Part shown: one piece after another, positions 1-13,380 of the stretch
Position numbering within the stretch: position 1 is the first letter of the stretch
Layout of the letters: each line of letters starts with the position of its first letter
Assembly: GCA_030737835.1 (NCBI GenBank)
Contig: CM060849.1
Span: 13,559,216 to 13,623,215, forward strand
DNA length: 64,000 bases
Direction: 5' to 3'
From: Acorus gramineus
Taxonomy: Eukaryota > Streptophyta > Magnoliopsida > Acorales > Acoraceae
Made by a program: the position numbers and the translations under genes
Notes under the pieces: generated by a model
Seen by the model: only the letters and a program-made list of their open reading frames with translations
What the model was told of the DNA's origin: nothing
The model's database searches: none

Positions 1-649
1 CGTTGCATTTAAAAAATGATGTTTTCATATAGTTTGAAATGTCAAGCTATTAATGAATAAAACATGAAAAACGTTGTAAATGTAGCATTTTATCACTGTC
101 TCGTTTGAAATTGCGTCTTACGTTTCCATTGCAAAATGTTCAGATGCGGTTCTAGTTGAGGCCTTAGTTAGTTGCCTTTAAAAATGATTTGGAGTATAAG
201 TTTATCTCAATTATGTAGACCGTACATCATCCAACGCTTTATAAAATCCAAAAATAGCATATGTATTCAATTGTGAAAAATGTAAAAATAGATGCATTCA
301 ATTCTTTTAAATATGTATTTCATTTTTTCTGAAAGCATGTGTTTCATTAAATAGATATATGGAGGGGACAAAACCTTATCACCTGAATTCAGGGTATTCA
401 AACATGCACTGTCTAACGCTCCTCCAATCGTCGGGGTCGAAATGTTGGTAAGCGTTTGTTAGATATTCAAAAGAACATATTTTTATATGTTTTTAAGAGT
501 TGTTTTGGAACATTTCCCTATGTAATTATTCATATATACATGCATATTAGGGAAGTTTCTATTCTTTATATTCAAAGCATATTTTGCACAAATTGACAAT
601 ATTTATACAATTAATATGCATTATCATATTTTTCATATAGAGCCATATT
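1..649. other. AT-rich intergenic sequence, nothing recognised
   Basis: AT-rich sequence with no long ORF and no recognisable repeat boundary. It may include the 5' part of the LTR-like sequence that follows, since an LTR start could lie near 410, but no clear terminus was found. Confidence 0.4.
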
Positions 650-1690
650 TTAAAATTCAGAAATCTAAATTTGGCAGTATTTAAATTTGGCAGGTTATAA
701 ATTGGAGAAGGAATTAGCATTCAAAGCTTCATCAAAACTTCTAAAAATGATCCACCAAATCAATAAAATCTTCAATCAAATCAGCTTTGACATCTCCAAC
801 AAATCAACAAGATCTCTAACAGATTTTGCAATTATATCTCCAACATATTTTGCAAATCACCATTAACAACTCAAGCAAATCAGCATTTACAACTAATTCA
901 ACACTCAAAACCCCTATAAAAAGGGCACTCCAGAGAGAGAGGAAGGATCTCTTCATTCAGCCAAGAAGGAATTTATTTTCAGTTTTTGTTATTTCTTTTC
1001 TGTTTTGAGTTTTTGTTTTTAGTTTTTGTTTTGTTTTTATTAGAAACAGATTCTCTTGTGTTTTCAATAAAAGTGCATTGTTATTTTGTTTTCATGGAAT
1101 ATTTTTATGTTTATTCTATAATTTCATCAACCATGATAGGCTAGAAAATCCTTTCATCAAGGAGATGATTCCACCCCATGGGTTTGAATGATTGGTTCTT
1201 TTCTTTGTGCATTGATATTTTCTGATTTGTTCTTCATGTTTATATAGTTTCTTCAACTTAGATTTCTTTTGATTATGGGTATTTTTAGATCTTCCGTCGT
1301 TCTACTTAGATGGGATATGGTTGATGCTTTATAAACCTTATTTTTAAATCTAGAAGTGAACTGTTTTTGAAATATTCTGATTTCATTAGATGCAAAAGAA
1401 AGAATTATCACGATACACGTGGGGTGGATTTCCAATCCTTGGTGGTCTTTTTTATACATTGGTTTCAACTTTACCTTTTAAATTAGTTTTCTTAAATCAA
1501 TAATTGATAATTTGTTTTTAAACTTTTTTGTCAAAAATTGATAATCTTTTACTTTTATTCGTTTGCTTCAATAGCCTCCTATGGATTCGACCCCTTGCTA
1601 CCACTTTCTATCTAGGTAAGGGTTTTATATTTTTGTTGACAAATACGATATTTTAACGACAATCAAAGCCACCAACAGCGTTGTCCTTGA
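650..1690 (+). mobile_element. Probable decayed LTR of a Ty3/gypsy-like retrotransposon
   Basis: The layout resembles a plant LTR read on the plus strand. A CT/CA-rich upstream part is followed by a TATA box (TATAAAAAG, 915-923), a T-rich leader, and AATAAA at about 1066. A 'ggattcgacccc' stretch near 1580 is of the kind often found close to the 3' end of long gypsy-type LTRs. The sequence after about 1666 looks like a mutated primer-binding-site region. No internal coding region follows, so this would be a solo or truncated LTR. The outer ends and target duplication were not identified, and the class assignment is inference. Confidence 0.35.
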
Positions 1691-2185
1691 AACAATCGGA
1701 AAGGGGGGAGATGACCTGTAAAAGGTCATTCAACGACCAAATAAGTCATATAATCAATCTAAGCTTTTTGTAAAAATAAACTTCACATATTTGACATTTG
1801 GGATTGCATCTCCATTTTACAGTACCGCCTGCCCGGATCCTCTCCCAATCTTGTGGATCGGAGATGATATGGAGGGATATATACAACATTTATGGTAGAG
1901 GATACGATGGGATCCTGGATGTACATTGGATAATATAGTGAGATCCTATACATATATGGTTGAGGATATGGCAGGATCGGTTCCGACGTATACGATGGAG
2001 GAGAAGGTGGGATTAGAAAGTATATATAGAAGACAAAAGGAACACACAATTATAAGAGAGAAGAGATTTATGTAGTTTGACAAATGTTGTCTACATCCAT
2101 GGAATAGAGAAATTTCTAATAATTTTTTGAATTACAGGTTTTGTGTAATAGAGTTATAAATATGACTTTCTCTCATAAATTTTAG
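1691..2185. other. Intergenic, no gene
   Basis: AT-rich with scattered 'ggatcc/ggatcg'-containing imperfect repeats around 1830-2000. No convincing coding sequence. Confidence 0.4.
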
Positions 2186-2468
2186 AGTTGCCACTCAATC
2201 GTATGAGAAAACCTACAGTTCAAAATTTATACCACACATGTTTTTATTTTATTTTTAAATAGTAAATATCATCAAATGAGGTGTATATATTTTTATAAAA
2301 ATAATATATCGTTCAATTTTGAATTGAATAAATTAATTTTTAGTAAATATAAAAAAAAATTTAACAATATATATACATCGTCTAATAATACATATTTTTT
2401 ACATGATTTTTAAGGAGAGATATATAAAATTGTATGTAAGACAGTAAAAATAAATTTTGAGTGTAACA
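2186..2468. mobile_element. Diverged MITE of family B (TGTTACACTCAATC ends)
   Basis: The left end carries a CACTCAATC-like terminus and the right end TTGAGTGTAACA (ending 2468), in inverted orientation. Between them is the TGAGGTGTATATATTTTT motif that also occurs in the 50.4-51.0 kb copies. The length (about 283 bp) is close to the roughly 260 bp of the better copies. The ends have decayed, so boundaries are approximate. Confidence 0.4.
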
Positions 2469-2954
2469 TTATCCCATCAAATTTAAACACAAGATATGAA
2501 AACTCAACAATCTTGATCGAAAAAAAAAAAAAAAAAAAAAACCCATAAAAAATAAGCTGGGTTAGTTTGTCTCGTCAGCTGAAATTCTGTCCATTCAAAT
2601 GTAACGATTTCACATCGGCGCCGGTCGGCCCCATAAATGTATTTGTGTTTTTAAGAAAAAACGTTTTGGGTGTTTGAATGGAACCTTAACTGGATAAGAT
2701 TTTTCTATCATTAATTAGCACATGATTTTTATTCAGATATAAAGTGTTTGATTTTTACAGGAAAATGTGTTCAAGGTGGGAACACTTCTTTTGCCTCGTG
2801 AGAAAAACAAGGGAAAACTTTGTTCTTTTTTGTTTTTTGTTTTTAATTTTTTATTTTTAGTGCATAATCCAGGTGGTAACAGGATAGCATAGGACGGAAT
2901 TGCCATCCCTTCAGTTGTTCTAGTCGGCGGATGCCATCCACAATGCCAAGTGGC

Positions 2955-3441
2955 TATAGGCGAGAAATATAAGACGAGAATAAAAAAGAATACATGAGAA
3001 TAACTTAAAAAAACTGTTTGTTTTGTTAAAATAAATCCCGAGAGTTGTGTCTCGATAAACCATGATAAACCTTGATAACTAGTCTAAAAAAAAGCTGGAA
3101 TTGCTTATCATAGTTTATCTATGCTAATGGATAAAAAATATCACTCTCTCTTATTTTAAAAATTCATCTCACCTAATAGTTTCACACATATTCCAAAAAC
3201 CGTCACATCTATCAAATCAGGTATATTTGTCATTTAAAAAGTCATAAACTCTTATCCATTTCTTATTTACCAATTATCGTTATTTTATCCATGGTGAACC
3301 AAACAACAAAAAAATCATTTTTACATTTCCCTAATAAGAATAACTAAAAAGACAACCAAACAAAAATTTGTTTATTCAATTTGGATTGTTATCTATCCCA
3401 ATATAGCTACCAGGAGTGAATAACCCACCCCATTCGGGGGT
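2955..3441 (-). mobile_element. MITE of family A, copy A1
   Basis: About 480 bp matching copies A2-A4 along its whole length, in the same orientation as A2. Shared blocks include a tract read as ATAAACTCTTATCC and a 'gaaccaaacaacaaaaaa' block. The right end is CACCCCATTCGGGGG and corresponds to the CCCC-TATGGGGTG terminus of the other copies. The left terminus has decayed to TATAGGCGAGAAAT. It has no coding capacity, so it is a non-autonomous element. Confidence 0.6.
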
Positions 3442-3613
3442 TATATGTATTTATTATATAATAGATAGTTATACCAATGAATAATTATTTTCATGTTTAA
3501 TTGTGTTTTTAGTTATTTTTATATGAAATTGTAATGATGAAGTTAGTTGTTTGGTTGATTAAGAACATGAGTAATTTAAATAAGTGTTATTTTTTTGCAA
3601 TGTTGTGTGCATT

Positions 3614-3631
3614 TGTGTGTGTGTGTGTGTG
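3614..3631. repeat. (GT)n microsatellite
   Basis: Nine uninterrupted TG dinucleotides in an AT-rich intergenic stretch (3442-5618) that otherwise shows no gene. Confidence 0.9.
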
Positions 3632-5618
3632 GATGGATATTGTCTTGTAAGTAATCTCCACCTTGAAGGTTGGTTTGACAAAATGATAAGTGTTGAGATA
3701 AGAATAATTATAGGGATAAGTGAATGGGAGGACAGTTTATCCTTATTTGATATAAAAACATAATTTGAAAAAACTACAGACAATTGTCACAACTTTGAAA
3801 TGACAATGAGGATATTTTGTTCCACATAAAGGTCGGGATAGCATTTATTTTCATTTTTTATCTCAATTTTGATAAATATAAATATAAACAAAATTAATAG
3901 ATTTTTTTTTATTAAAATTAGGATCACTTATCTCTTATCGCTTTATCTAACTAGTTCTTAAAGTGTAACGAAATATATGTTTTTCTTACTCCATCAAGAC
4001 ATTAATATAAGAATTTATGCTCACCAACAATAAACAATTTGTTTTTCTTCATTTAGATTTTATTTTATTTTTTTGGAGAATCCGAATATTTTTCATTATT
4101 TTGTTAGGTCCTTAGAATATCAATACCCACATTAGTGGTTATATTTTTTCAAGTCCTTTCAACACTGTTTGTAAGTGTATGACAGTTAACAATGTACAAT
4201 GATTAGATTAATAATATGCTAGATTTTTGTTTTCTACTGATGGGACCATATACAGCACCTTTTCACTCGAACGTATATTTTGTTTTTGCTCTCTCCTCCT
4301 CTTCTTACTCCTATATAAACTTGTAACTTTACTTTTATTTTATAAAAATGCTCGCATCAAAATCTATCTTTTTTTTTAAAAAAAATATTTAACTACGTGT
4401 ATAAAATGCATAACAAAATACAATAATGGATAACAACATACTATTTAATAATCTACACAGGGTGCATAATAATCAACAAATGCTAAATAATTTGTAATTA
4501 ACAGAAAAAAAAAAAAGAAGAGATGAAACAACCCAGAAAAATTATGGCACTTAACTTAAGAGGGGTTTTCATGTGCTAATATCCAATTACAGAGCATTGT
4601 CATTTGTCTACAGGACCATCCTTTGACCACTGTTCAAGCGTTACCTTGACTGGCCTCTGTCCCTAAATTTGATGGTGAAACATGTCACCACTGACATGTT
4701 ATGATTTCATCTGGTTTTTCCATGAAATTAAAAATCAGGAGAAAAAAAAGAGAAGAATCTGACCACAGTTGTGAAGGGGTTTCTACAGACCCAAAACAAG
4801 GAAAAACACGATAACAAGGTATGATTTCAACCCATTTGTAATCATAATCTCAGTTCCTCATATTTCATATGTCAAATATGGGGAAAACAATGAACAGTCA
4901 GTTTATAAAAAAGAACCCCCTTAAAAAAAATGCTCAACTGGGTAGTGATCATATCTCTTAATTGGGTTGCTTTGGATCATTGACAGGCCTTTGCATGTGA
5001 ATACATGATGTGGGTAGGGATTGATTTTCATGTTCGAGTACTGAAACTGACTGAATGGATTTTTATTTCGTTTTTTTGGTTTTCTTGAGAAGGGGGTTGG
5101 GGAGAGTGGTTCTTTCATAACATCAAGTAAAGTCCATCAAAGACTGGGTAGTGATTATTGAAAATTTGATCTGTTATCCACTAATTATTAGATGAACATT
5201 TTGGGAGCAGTATGAGTGTAATTTGAATTTTTTTAAGTGTAAATGGACATGAATTGTGTTTTGATACGGTCATGTTTGATGAAATGCACAAGAGAAAGCC
5301 AAAAGTTTTTCGCGTTTGAAGTATGCTTTCTTTTCATTTCTTTTTATAAACTTAGATAAGTTGATACAATTTTGAAATTCAAAATTTGTGCATATTGTAA
5401 CATTCACAAATTCTATGTTATAGATGCAATTGAGTTTCTAAATTTAGATCACTCATATTGTTTCGTATTTTAAGTTTTAGAATTTTGTGGCATTAGCTTT
5501 GCTGGTGCGTCGATGCTTAGTAGTTTTTACCATTCTTGCTGATATATTTATCGGATGGGAGTACCATTAATGTGAGACCCCTTCTTTTTCATTTCTGGCA
5601 CATGTTAGAAAATTGAGT

Positions 5619-6030
5619 AACATCATAACAGAACACTATAAAATGTTAAATTTAGGTTTCTTTGACTGAATTCCTTTAGATGGACCTATCTAAAACTCCG
5701 TTTGGAGCCAACTATCAAACTGATTACGTTTCTGCAAAAGTTTTCTGAAAATCAGTTGCAAACTATTCTTTTAAAAACTCTAGCTTCTGGTTTCAGATTT
5801 TGATTTTCATGTTTAAAATTCAACAAAATAGGCTTTTGTGAAAAAGTTGTTTGAAGTTAGCTTTTACTGTACATGCTAGAGGATTTTCATTCACCTTCTG
5901 AAACATCATAACATTACACTTTAAAATGTTGATATAGGGTTCTTTGATTGAACTCCTTTAGATGGATCATCTAAGAGTCTGATTGGAACCAACTATAAAA
6001 ATTGATTCTATTTCTACAAAAACTTTGCAC
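5619..6030. repeat. Diverged tandem duplication upstream of the BTB gene
   Basis: Two copies with a 283-bp offset, starting near 5619 and 5902. Both begin AACATCATAACA, then AAAATGTT, then a 'ttctttga.tgaa.tcctttagatgga' block, then 'ggagccaactat' or 'ggaaccaactat'. Divergence is obvious by eye, so the duplication is old. It lies in the 5' flank of the BTB gene and may be part of a decayed MITE. Confidence 0.55.
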
Positions 6031-6264
6031 ATTTTGTGATTTTTAATTGTTTATATATTTTGAGAAAAGACAGGGCGTTCTGAAAACCTCCCCTGCTTGT
6101 AATCGTTACTAAGCAAATTACATGTCATGCTTCCTGAATTTATATTAGTTCTGGTATATCCATTCAACTTGTGTTATTACGTAAAAGCAAGATTTTCAAC
6201 TCTTTCTCTCATGGTTTCTCCTGAGTTACCTCGCCTGCCCTCTATTTCACCAAAAAAAAACCAG

Positions 6265-6270
6265 TATAAA
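6265..6270 (+). promoter_or_regulatory. Candidate TATA box of the BTB gene
   Basis: TATAAA lies 62 bp upstream of the first in-frame ATG. A start site about 30 bp downstream would give a very short leader. The assignment rests on motif and position alone in an AT-rich region. Confidence 0.35.
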
Positions 6271-6331
6271 TTCAGGTCCATAATTACATAAGGCGATCAA
6301 ACCAAATCATAGTTGGTGATGCAAAGAGACA

Positions 6332-7621
6332 ATGAATTCTCCATACAAGATGGGCGACCGAGCGACCAGCGATGTTGTGGTGAGGATCCGAACCGAAGAC
6401 GGAAGAGATGATCGGTTCTACTGCCACTCTCGCGTCCTCATCGACAACTCCAAATACTTCGCGGACCGCCTCTCCGATGACTGGCCCACCTGCCAAATCC
6501 TCGACTCCCGCTACTGCGTCGAGGTCTTCTGCGATGAGCTCGACTTTGATCACCACATCAACACCCTCCGCATCCTCTACGAATCCATGGAGATTGCATT
6601 CTCCGAGGCGTTCCATGGCGTTCGCAACGCCCTCGGGATCCTCCGGGCCGCCACCCACCTCGAATGTCGTGACGTGGCTCGCATGTGTGCGGACTACTTG
6701 GAGGCTGTCCCATGGGAGGAGGCCGAGGAAGAGGAGATCCTAAAGACCGTGCCTTCCCTCGGTTCGTTCTCCGAAGTGGTCCTCGCTCGCATGCAACCTG
6801 TCGATCCGGCGTCCGTCCACAACATGTTTGTCTCGACCATCCGATTTGCCATGTCTTCCCCCCCTCCATCGATGCAAGACGCGAAGATCTCCGCGCAGGA
6901 GCAGTTCGAGTACATGCTCACTGAGGATGACGATGCTCCTCTCTTGATGGTCGAAGACGACATGATCAAGCGCGAGCTCATGGAATGCGCGAAGGACCTC
7001 TTCTTGAGGTTTGAGAACCTCGTAGAGTCCATCTCGGAAACTCTGCCAGAGGTGGATTTGCACGTTGTCATGGAGCACTACCTGTCGGACCTCTCGTGGG
7101 CGTGCCAGATACTGGGCAAGTTCGAGGCCATGAAGGATTTCATCCGCGGATGGGTTGGTGTGTCGGACGATGTAGTTGAAGCTGTAGAGCGTTTGCATTC
7201 GGACTCGCTCGAAACCGAACTGAAGCTGATCGAAGTGGTGGCGAAGGTGTTGGAGGCGATCGGATATGGACACGTGATCCTACCGGCACCAGAGAGGCTT
7301 CTCGCGCTGAAAGTTTGGCTACCCTTTGTGAGGAAAATAAAGGTTCAGGTGGAATATTTGGATCATGAGCAGGATTCATCGCCAGCGGTGAAGTTGGTGG
7401 ATGTGGAGGTTTGGCAGGGATTGGAGGCTTCGATAATTGCGATCGTGCTTGCATTGCCTTCCAGCGATCAGGCGGAGGTATTGGCGGAGTGGTTGAAGTC
7501 AGGGGAGCCGGAGATTCGGTATCCCGACCTTACCGAGGCATTCGAGATGTGGTGTTACAGGTCCAAAGTTGCTAGGAGGAGACTGGGTTCTTTAGCTGGA
7601 ATGAATAGCTTGACAAAGTGA
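6332..7621 (+). CDS. BTB/POZ domain protein, At3g05675 type
   Basis: Single-exon gene of 429 residues. The N-terminal BTB/POZ fold (about residues 13-115) contains SDVVVRIRTEDGRDD, FYCHSRVL and SKYFADRL, the usual plant BTB strand-helix signatures. A long helical C-terminal region follows, with YLEAVPWEEAEEEE near 125, TEDDDAPLL, SDLSWACQIL, AIGYGHVILP, WLPFVRK and a conserved tail YPDLTEAFEMWCYRSKVARR. These segments and the length match the Arabidopsis At3g05675 protein as I remember it. BTB proteins of this kind are proposed substrate adaptors for CUL3 ubiquitin ligases; substrates are unknown, so the role is family-level inference. A second in-frame ATG at 6350 could also serve as the start, because homology begins near SDVVVR. 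G+C is high in the first half and falls towards the stop. ORFs on the opposite strand are shadows of this G+C-rich gene. Confidence 0.93.
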   Translation: MNSPYKMGDRATSDVVVRIRTEDGRDDRFYCHSRVLIDNSKYFADRLSDDWPTCQILDSRYCVEVFCDELDFDHHINTLRILYESMEIAFSEAFHGVRNALGILRAATHLECRDVARMCADYLEAVPWEEAEEEEILKTVPSLGSFSEVVLARMQPVDPASVHNMFVSTIRFAMSSPPPSMQDAKISAQEQFEYMLTEDDDAPLLMVEDDMIKRELMECAKDLFLRFENLVESISETLPEVDLHVVMEHYLSDLSWACQILGKFEAMKDFIRGWVGVSDDVVEAVERLHSDSLETELKLIEVVAKVLEAIGYGHVILPAPERLLALKVWLPFVRKIKVQVEYLDHEQDSSPAVKLVDVEVWQGLEASIIAIVLALPSSDQAEVLAEWLKSGEPEIRYPDLTEAFEMWCYRSKVARRRLGSLAGMNSLTK

Positions 7622-9120
7622 TCAAGTGGGATGCTTTAATGATCAGATTGGCTATTGAAGTGATGTATGGAGGGTCATGTCTGGTTTGATCATGGTTTTC
7701 TCAGTACTTAGGGTTCACATGAGAAAGGCCACAAATTTAGGATTCAATTATTTGCTGATAATGGTGGGATGCTAAGTTAGATTATCCTTTCAGGGATACT
7801 GCTTTTTGATTAATGTCAGCACCAACATGCATCTGCCCAAGTTATAATGAAGGAATTAAAATATAGCATTGGCCAAGCAGAGTCAGGATGAGAATAGTCA
7901 CAATACTGGGGAAAAGTTTGAATGTTCGGAAAAGTTTCCGAACAAACTTTTGTTCATCGAATTGTGCATTCAATGTCTTCAAGATCCAAGCATCCATTTA
8001 GTTTGAATGGCTTACTGCATTCTTCATAATGTAAGATAATTATCCAAGGTGTCATTGCCTTCACACCTGACATGGAAGTTTTTGAAGTGTATTTCTCATA
8101 CTAATAATCTGTTTCATTATCTCCTTATTTTTATCGTATTTCCAATATCATTAATGAATGTACTCAATTGAATATTTGTTATACATAAACTCTGAGAGTG
8201 CTTGTTTGGATCATCCTCTTGAGGGATCAGCCTCTGGGTTGTCCTTTTTATAACATCTTCTACTCTGTTGTAGTTGAAATCATATGTAATGATATATCAA
8301 TCAGTTATCATGTTTACTCCTTTTTTGTTATTTAGAAAAACACAAATATTCATGGTTGAAGTTTTGAGTATGCAAATGTGCATGTCTGGACTGCAAGCTT
8401 TTAGAGGCAGATTTCATTGAGGCAGCAGTAGTAGTTCCTGTACATCATTATGTTTGTCCACGTATTATTTGATATTAGATTAGATTAGAAAACAGCCAAA
8501 ATGTGCATGGTGATGCATGTAATTGCTCAACAAAAGATGGAAAATTTAGTATAATGAATTAATAAATATTGCTGGTATCATGAGGAATTACATGAATATA
8601 TCTGACAAGAGTTTTCAAAGGCAAAAGATTGATGGGGCTAAGGGAAATTTAAAGATGCTGAACTCACAAAAAATCTCTAATTTAAAAGTATATACTGCCT
8701 TATCTCAGTTTACACTCTAATAGAGGTGTGTATAAGACGGTCAAGAGACCGTTTCTAAACTGTAGATGAGACTACAAAACAGACTGAGTGTATCATTGCT
8801 CTTTTGATTTTGTTTGAAGTTATATAATTTTTTAGTAATGTGCTTGCTTTTGTAAAACAATGTGGCATATAGTTTCGTTTATACATCCGCAACTGCGTGT
8901 AGTCCCACATGATTTTGGACTTCTTCTATAGATGACATAAAACATGTATCTTTAAAAAAAAAAATCAAAATCTTGTGAGAACTATACCTAGAGGCTTTAA
9001 AGAGAAGTTGTATGTGACATTTACCTATGCAACATGAAGTACATCCTTGAACAAATTAATTTTTTTTAAATAACTCATATACTAGGTAGCCTAATCTAGT
9101 GTTTTAGTATGATTTATGGG
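7622..9120. other. 3' flank of the BTB gene and AT-rich intergenic DNA
   Basis: Holds the presumed 3' UTR. No canonical AATAAA is obvious close to the stop. Around 8700-8800 is a decayed copy resembling family B, ending ACTGAGTGTATCA. No further gene was seen. Confidence 0.4.
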
Positions 9121-12100
9121 CATTGACTATGTGTTTCAATGCACATAAGAGCATTGTTATACGTAATCTCTTTTCCGGTCTCAATTCCAGTTTTATAAAT
9201 CTCGTTAGCGACATACACTCACATAAACAAGGTATTCGTTAGAAAAATTTTACATTTCATAAATTGATATATGCAATTCATTGAAACATATGTTTCAATT
9301 TTTTTTTTTTATAAAATAACATATCTTATTAAATGAGTTATACTATTTTTCAAAAAAATCTAAACATATATGTAGACTGAAAACGAGGTTGAAAAATGAC
9401 TGCATGTAACATTTTATGTGCACATAAACAAAATCAAAAGAGAGCCTTGTGTAACTGGATTGGCCCATGGATCACCCAAGCCCAACTTAGGATCCAAGAA
9501 CATTGAAAAGTATACTGCTGTTGTGTAGTCAATTCTCAGCTACAACAAAAGTAAGAATAATTAAGAGCCACCAATGCACTCAGTCACCTAACATAGTATA
9601 TATTGTTTATCTAATCGAGTATGTATAAGAGTAGACGAATACATACTCAATTAAAAAAAACGCAAAACAAGATATACTTTCAATTCATTTAAATATAAAC
9701 TTAAATTCATATTTGGTGACGTACGTACTTCATTAGATAAATATACTTTAAAAAAAAAACTCAAAACATACAGATACCACAAAAGTGAGTGCATGAATTT
9801 AAATATATATTGTCCCTATCAGATTCCAACAATCAATTTTGCACGAATTCTACAACCTCCGTATGAGATTGCTTTCAACTCTATCTATATCTACACAATA
9901 TAAAATTAAAAATAGCATCTATTTCATGATATTGAAAGAAAACGACTTCCCAACCATCCTAATATATGAAATTCTCTTGGAGTAGGATTTGCTCCTGCAC
10001 TTTCTTAAGCATCCTCCATAAGTTCCACTTCCCACATGAAAAAAATGAGCTATACCATACTAATATCAGTATCAAAACAGAATATTAAACATCAGAACCC
10101 ATATATTATAATTTTATTCATGTTTAGAGATGTTACATCCATTTCTTTTCGGATGAAGAAAAAAACGTGTGATGGTTCACCAACCAAGATATCTCATCAA
10201 ATATTTGATTGATTATATTCTCCCATCTTTATTCCCACTCATACAAAAAGCTATAAAACATGTACACTGTAAAAGTTTTGTTTTTTTTTTTTAGAATGAA
10301 CACAGAAAAGTGTGTTGAAGAGAAAAAAATATGCTGGGGGCCTCAACTTACATTTTAGCCATAGAGAAAGAGCACATAAAATCAGTAATTAAATGTTTTT
10401 CTTGTTGGCGCGGTAACGCCCTTTTTAGGGTTCAACAGAACACCTATAAACAATGACAGAAATAACAAAATGTATAAATAATAATATAGGTTCTACATTG
10501 TTAAGCAATGTGTCTATATCCACAGAGAAGAAGCTAGAATTGATTTACTGCATTCTATTATTAAATTCAATAAATTCTCAACTCTTCTCACCACCACCAA
10601 TTTCTTAAACATTAGCCTTGTATAATTGTTTCTAATAAAAAATAATAATTTCTATTAACACTAACAAATTAAGGAAGAGACTCTCTCAAAAAGAGAAACG
10701 AAATACCAAATTATCAATAAGAAGCCATCTGATATTATCATGCTAGAATGCAAGACATCTCAACATTCTTTAGATATCATTTATTTAAATATAGAAGAGA
10801 CGTGTGTCAGTGTGATGCACTGGATGACGATCGCGACAAAACATGGTGGGTGAAAAAAGCTTGAATGATATATGATTTTGGGTGTTCATGAAGAGCCCTT
10901 TTTTTTTTGGAAGATCACAATAAAGTTTAGAGAGGCTTAGAATTTGGACTAAAAATATCCCTCATTATCGTATCGATGGATGTCGATGTTTTCGGTGGGA
11001 ACAGTATTTCCTTCTCAGTAGTCCATGTTTGATTGTAGACATAGATGGTGATGATTTGGACAACTCTATGATTATGTGAACCATAATATATAAATTGTGT
11101 GTCCGCATAGACTTTCTACATATATGCAATACATTTAAACCATCTAAGATTGGTATCCTTTTTAAACACACAACATGGACTCTTTTTTTCTTCCTATCAT
11201 TGTACTGCAACTTCGGAGAGGTTGTCCAGTGTATTTTCATGTAGATAGCTATATATGTAAACATGCATCACTATCAAGTGCAAGGTTTATTAATTTGTTT
11301 CATAAGTTAGTTTTTTTTTTTACTTAAAGGGCTGAGTTGCACTTTAGAAGATTATATAACATGAAGAGTCTCTCTCCCTCATCACTCTCACAGTCTCACA
11401 TGCACCCAAAATTTTTCAGGAAAGGAACAATATTTATACAAACATATAGACCCCCATTAAGGGTATATAGTAATTGGTATAATCATGAGACAATTGAAAT
11501 TCATTCTATAAAAATGATTTAACTTAAAGGTAAAATTGATAATTAAAAAAAATATACAAATTGTACAAAAATCAAAGATAAAAGTGATCTACATAGCAAT
11601 ATTGACTACATAAATGTGGAATAAGTGCATGCAACCAATATATGGGTATTATCAACCAATAATTCTTAAGACTCCTATTGTGATAAATTTAACCAATAAT
11701 TCTTAAACTCCAATGAGAAGGGTCTTCCTCTCTCTCTATCATCAATCTTACTCACACGAGCAAAAAAATTTCTAGGAAAGGAACAGTTATATATATAGAT
11801 TATAGAGACCTTTGTAGTTCAAGTTTGATTTGGATAATATATAAATAAACTCTGGTTGAAGAGCTGCTAGATTGATTTGATGACTTCCCTTTCACAATCA
11901 AATGGATCATGCTTTTGACTGATACCCTGTAGCTATGTGAGCTATTCTTTTATAGGGGAAAGAATCAGATTTCATGATGAATGTTTCACAACAATTGAAT
12001 TTTTAAAACAATGGACAAGTTGATTCCACTTGCCTGGAAAAAATATCCAAGTGAATTTTGAGGTTTACCTCATTAGCCCATTATATATATCTATGACCTC

Positions 12101-12900
12101 TTCGCAGGTTGGTAGATGTACATGTTTTCACCTAGTGTCCTATGCTTTGAGATTTGTTCACTGTTGTTAATAAAAGAAGATTTAACCAAAAATAATAAAA
12201 AAAATATTTATATATCAAACGAATAATATAACCTATTTGTCCTTGATCACTTGGAAATCCCTGATGCAAAATCATCTATTTTGAAGTGGATTATGAACAT
12301 AGATTAACTTATTTGAATAAATGAAACATTGATTCTTTCATGTACTTTACAATATTGTATGTGTTGTCCGATTAGTTACTTTGGTCATTGTCATGTCATC
12401 TATATATATTTTGATTAATGATATTTTTAGTTTATAAAATTTAACAAGACATGATTTTTGGAATATGATCAATATCTAATTTTATGAAGGATAGAAATTT
12501 CACTTCAATTGATTCTAACATGTTAATTAATTTTACCAACCAAAAAATACATGAAAATGTAACATTAAAAGATGTTGACCTTGAATTAGGTTTAGGTCCA
12601 ACTTTTCTTGAGATAGAGTTACTTTTAATATTTAAATAAAATACTTCATTATTTGGAAATAAATTGAGGACAACTATATAATATTATTTGGTATTTTTTT
12701 TCCCGAGGGGGTAATTGAAACACATGCTAAAGTATATGGGTTCTTAGTTATTAATATTATGCACATGTGATATGTACATAAAAAAAATAAATTTTTTACA
12801 TAAATAACAAATTTTTAAGCTTCTAAAATATATAAATACAGTTTTTTATGTGATATTTTATGGAGGAATAGGGTATACAACAATTAAATTAAGTATTATG
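9121..12900. other. AT-rich intergenic DNA with decayed MITE traces
   Basis: Around 9150-9410 there is an element with weak inverted ends (GTTATACGTAATC on the left, GACTGCATGTAACA on the right) reminiscent of family B. Elsewhere there are only short ORFs, poly-A/T runs and no protein signature. A paired segment near 11640-11710 repeats 'caaccaataattcttaa' twice. Confidence 0.35.
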
Positions 12901-13380
12901 GGGGAAATTGATTATAGGTCCTTCATAGAACACTTGAATTATTTTAGGGTCCCAAGAACATTCAGACTTATTTTTAAGTCCTCAAATCTGATTGACTATT
13001 GTTTCTAGGCCCTTTTGAATAATAGCATTTAAGTCCACTGTTAACATTTTTTTATCTCTTCCCTTTACTGACTGTGTACATTGTTAACAAGCCTGGTAAA
13101 CTATTAATAGGCATGGATACATTATCATATGTGTGAATGGGAGACGGGACGTGGAGCGAAAGAAATAACTATCGTCTATGTTAATGGGAGAGAGAGGGGC
13201 TCACAAATAAAAGATGAAGATGGGACAAAAGTAAAAAAAGAGAGTAAAAGATGACTCTTCTTGGGTGGAAAAATTGAGAAATAATATTTTATTAATCAAG
13301 GGACTTAAAAATAAATCTAAATATTTCAGGGACTTAAAAATAATTCAGGGTTCCTAAGAAGACCTAGAATTAATTTTCTC
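12901..13380. mobile_element. Mutator-type MITE, decayed
   Basis: 480-bp segment bounded by inverted repeats of about 80 bp. The left end reads GGGGAAATTGATTATAGG and the reverse complement of the right end reads GAGAAAATTAATTCTAGG. Both ends then contain GGTCC/GGACC-type blocks and TTTTTAAGTCC. The interior has no coding capacity. Flanking 9-mers (AGTATTATG and AATATAATA) match only partly, so the target duplication has eroded or the assignment to Mutator is wrong. Confidence 0.5.

Noticed and set aside
6284-7454. Overlapping ORFs on both strands within the BTB gene
   Set aside because: Shadows of the G+C-rich coding frame; none carries a recognisable domain.
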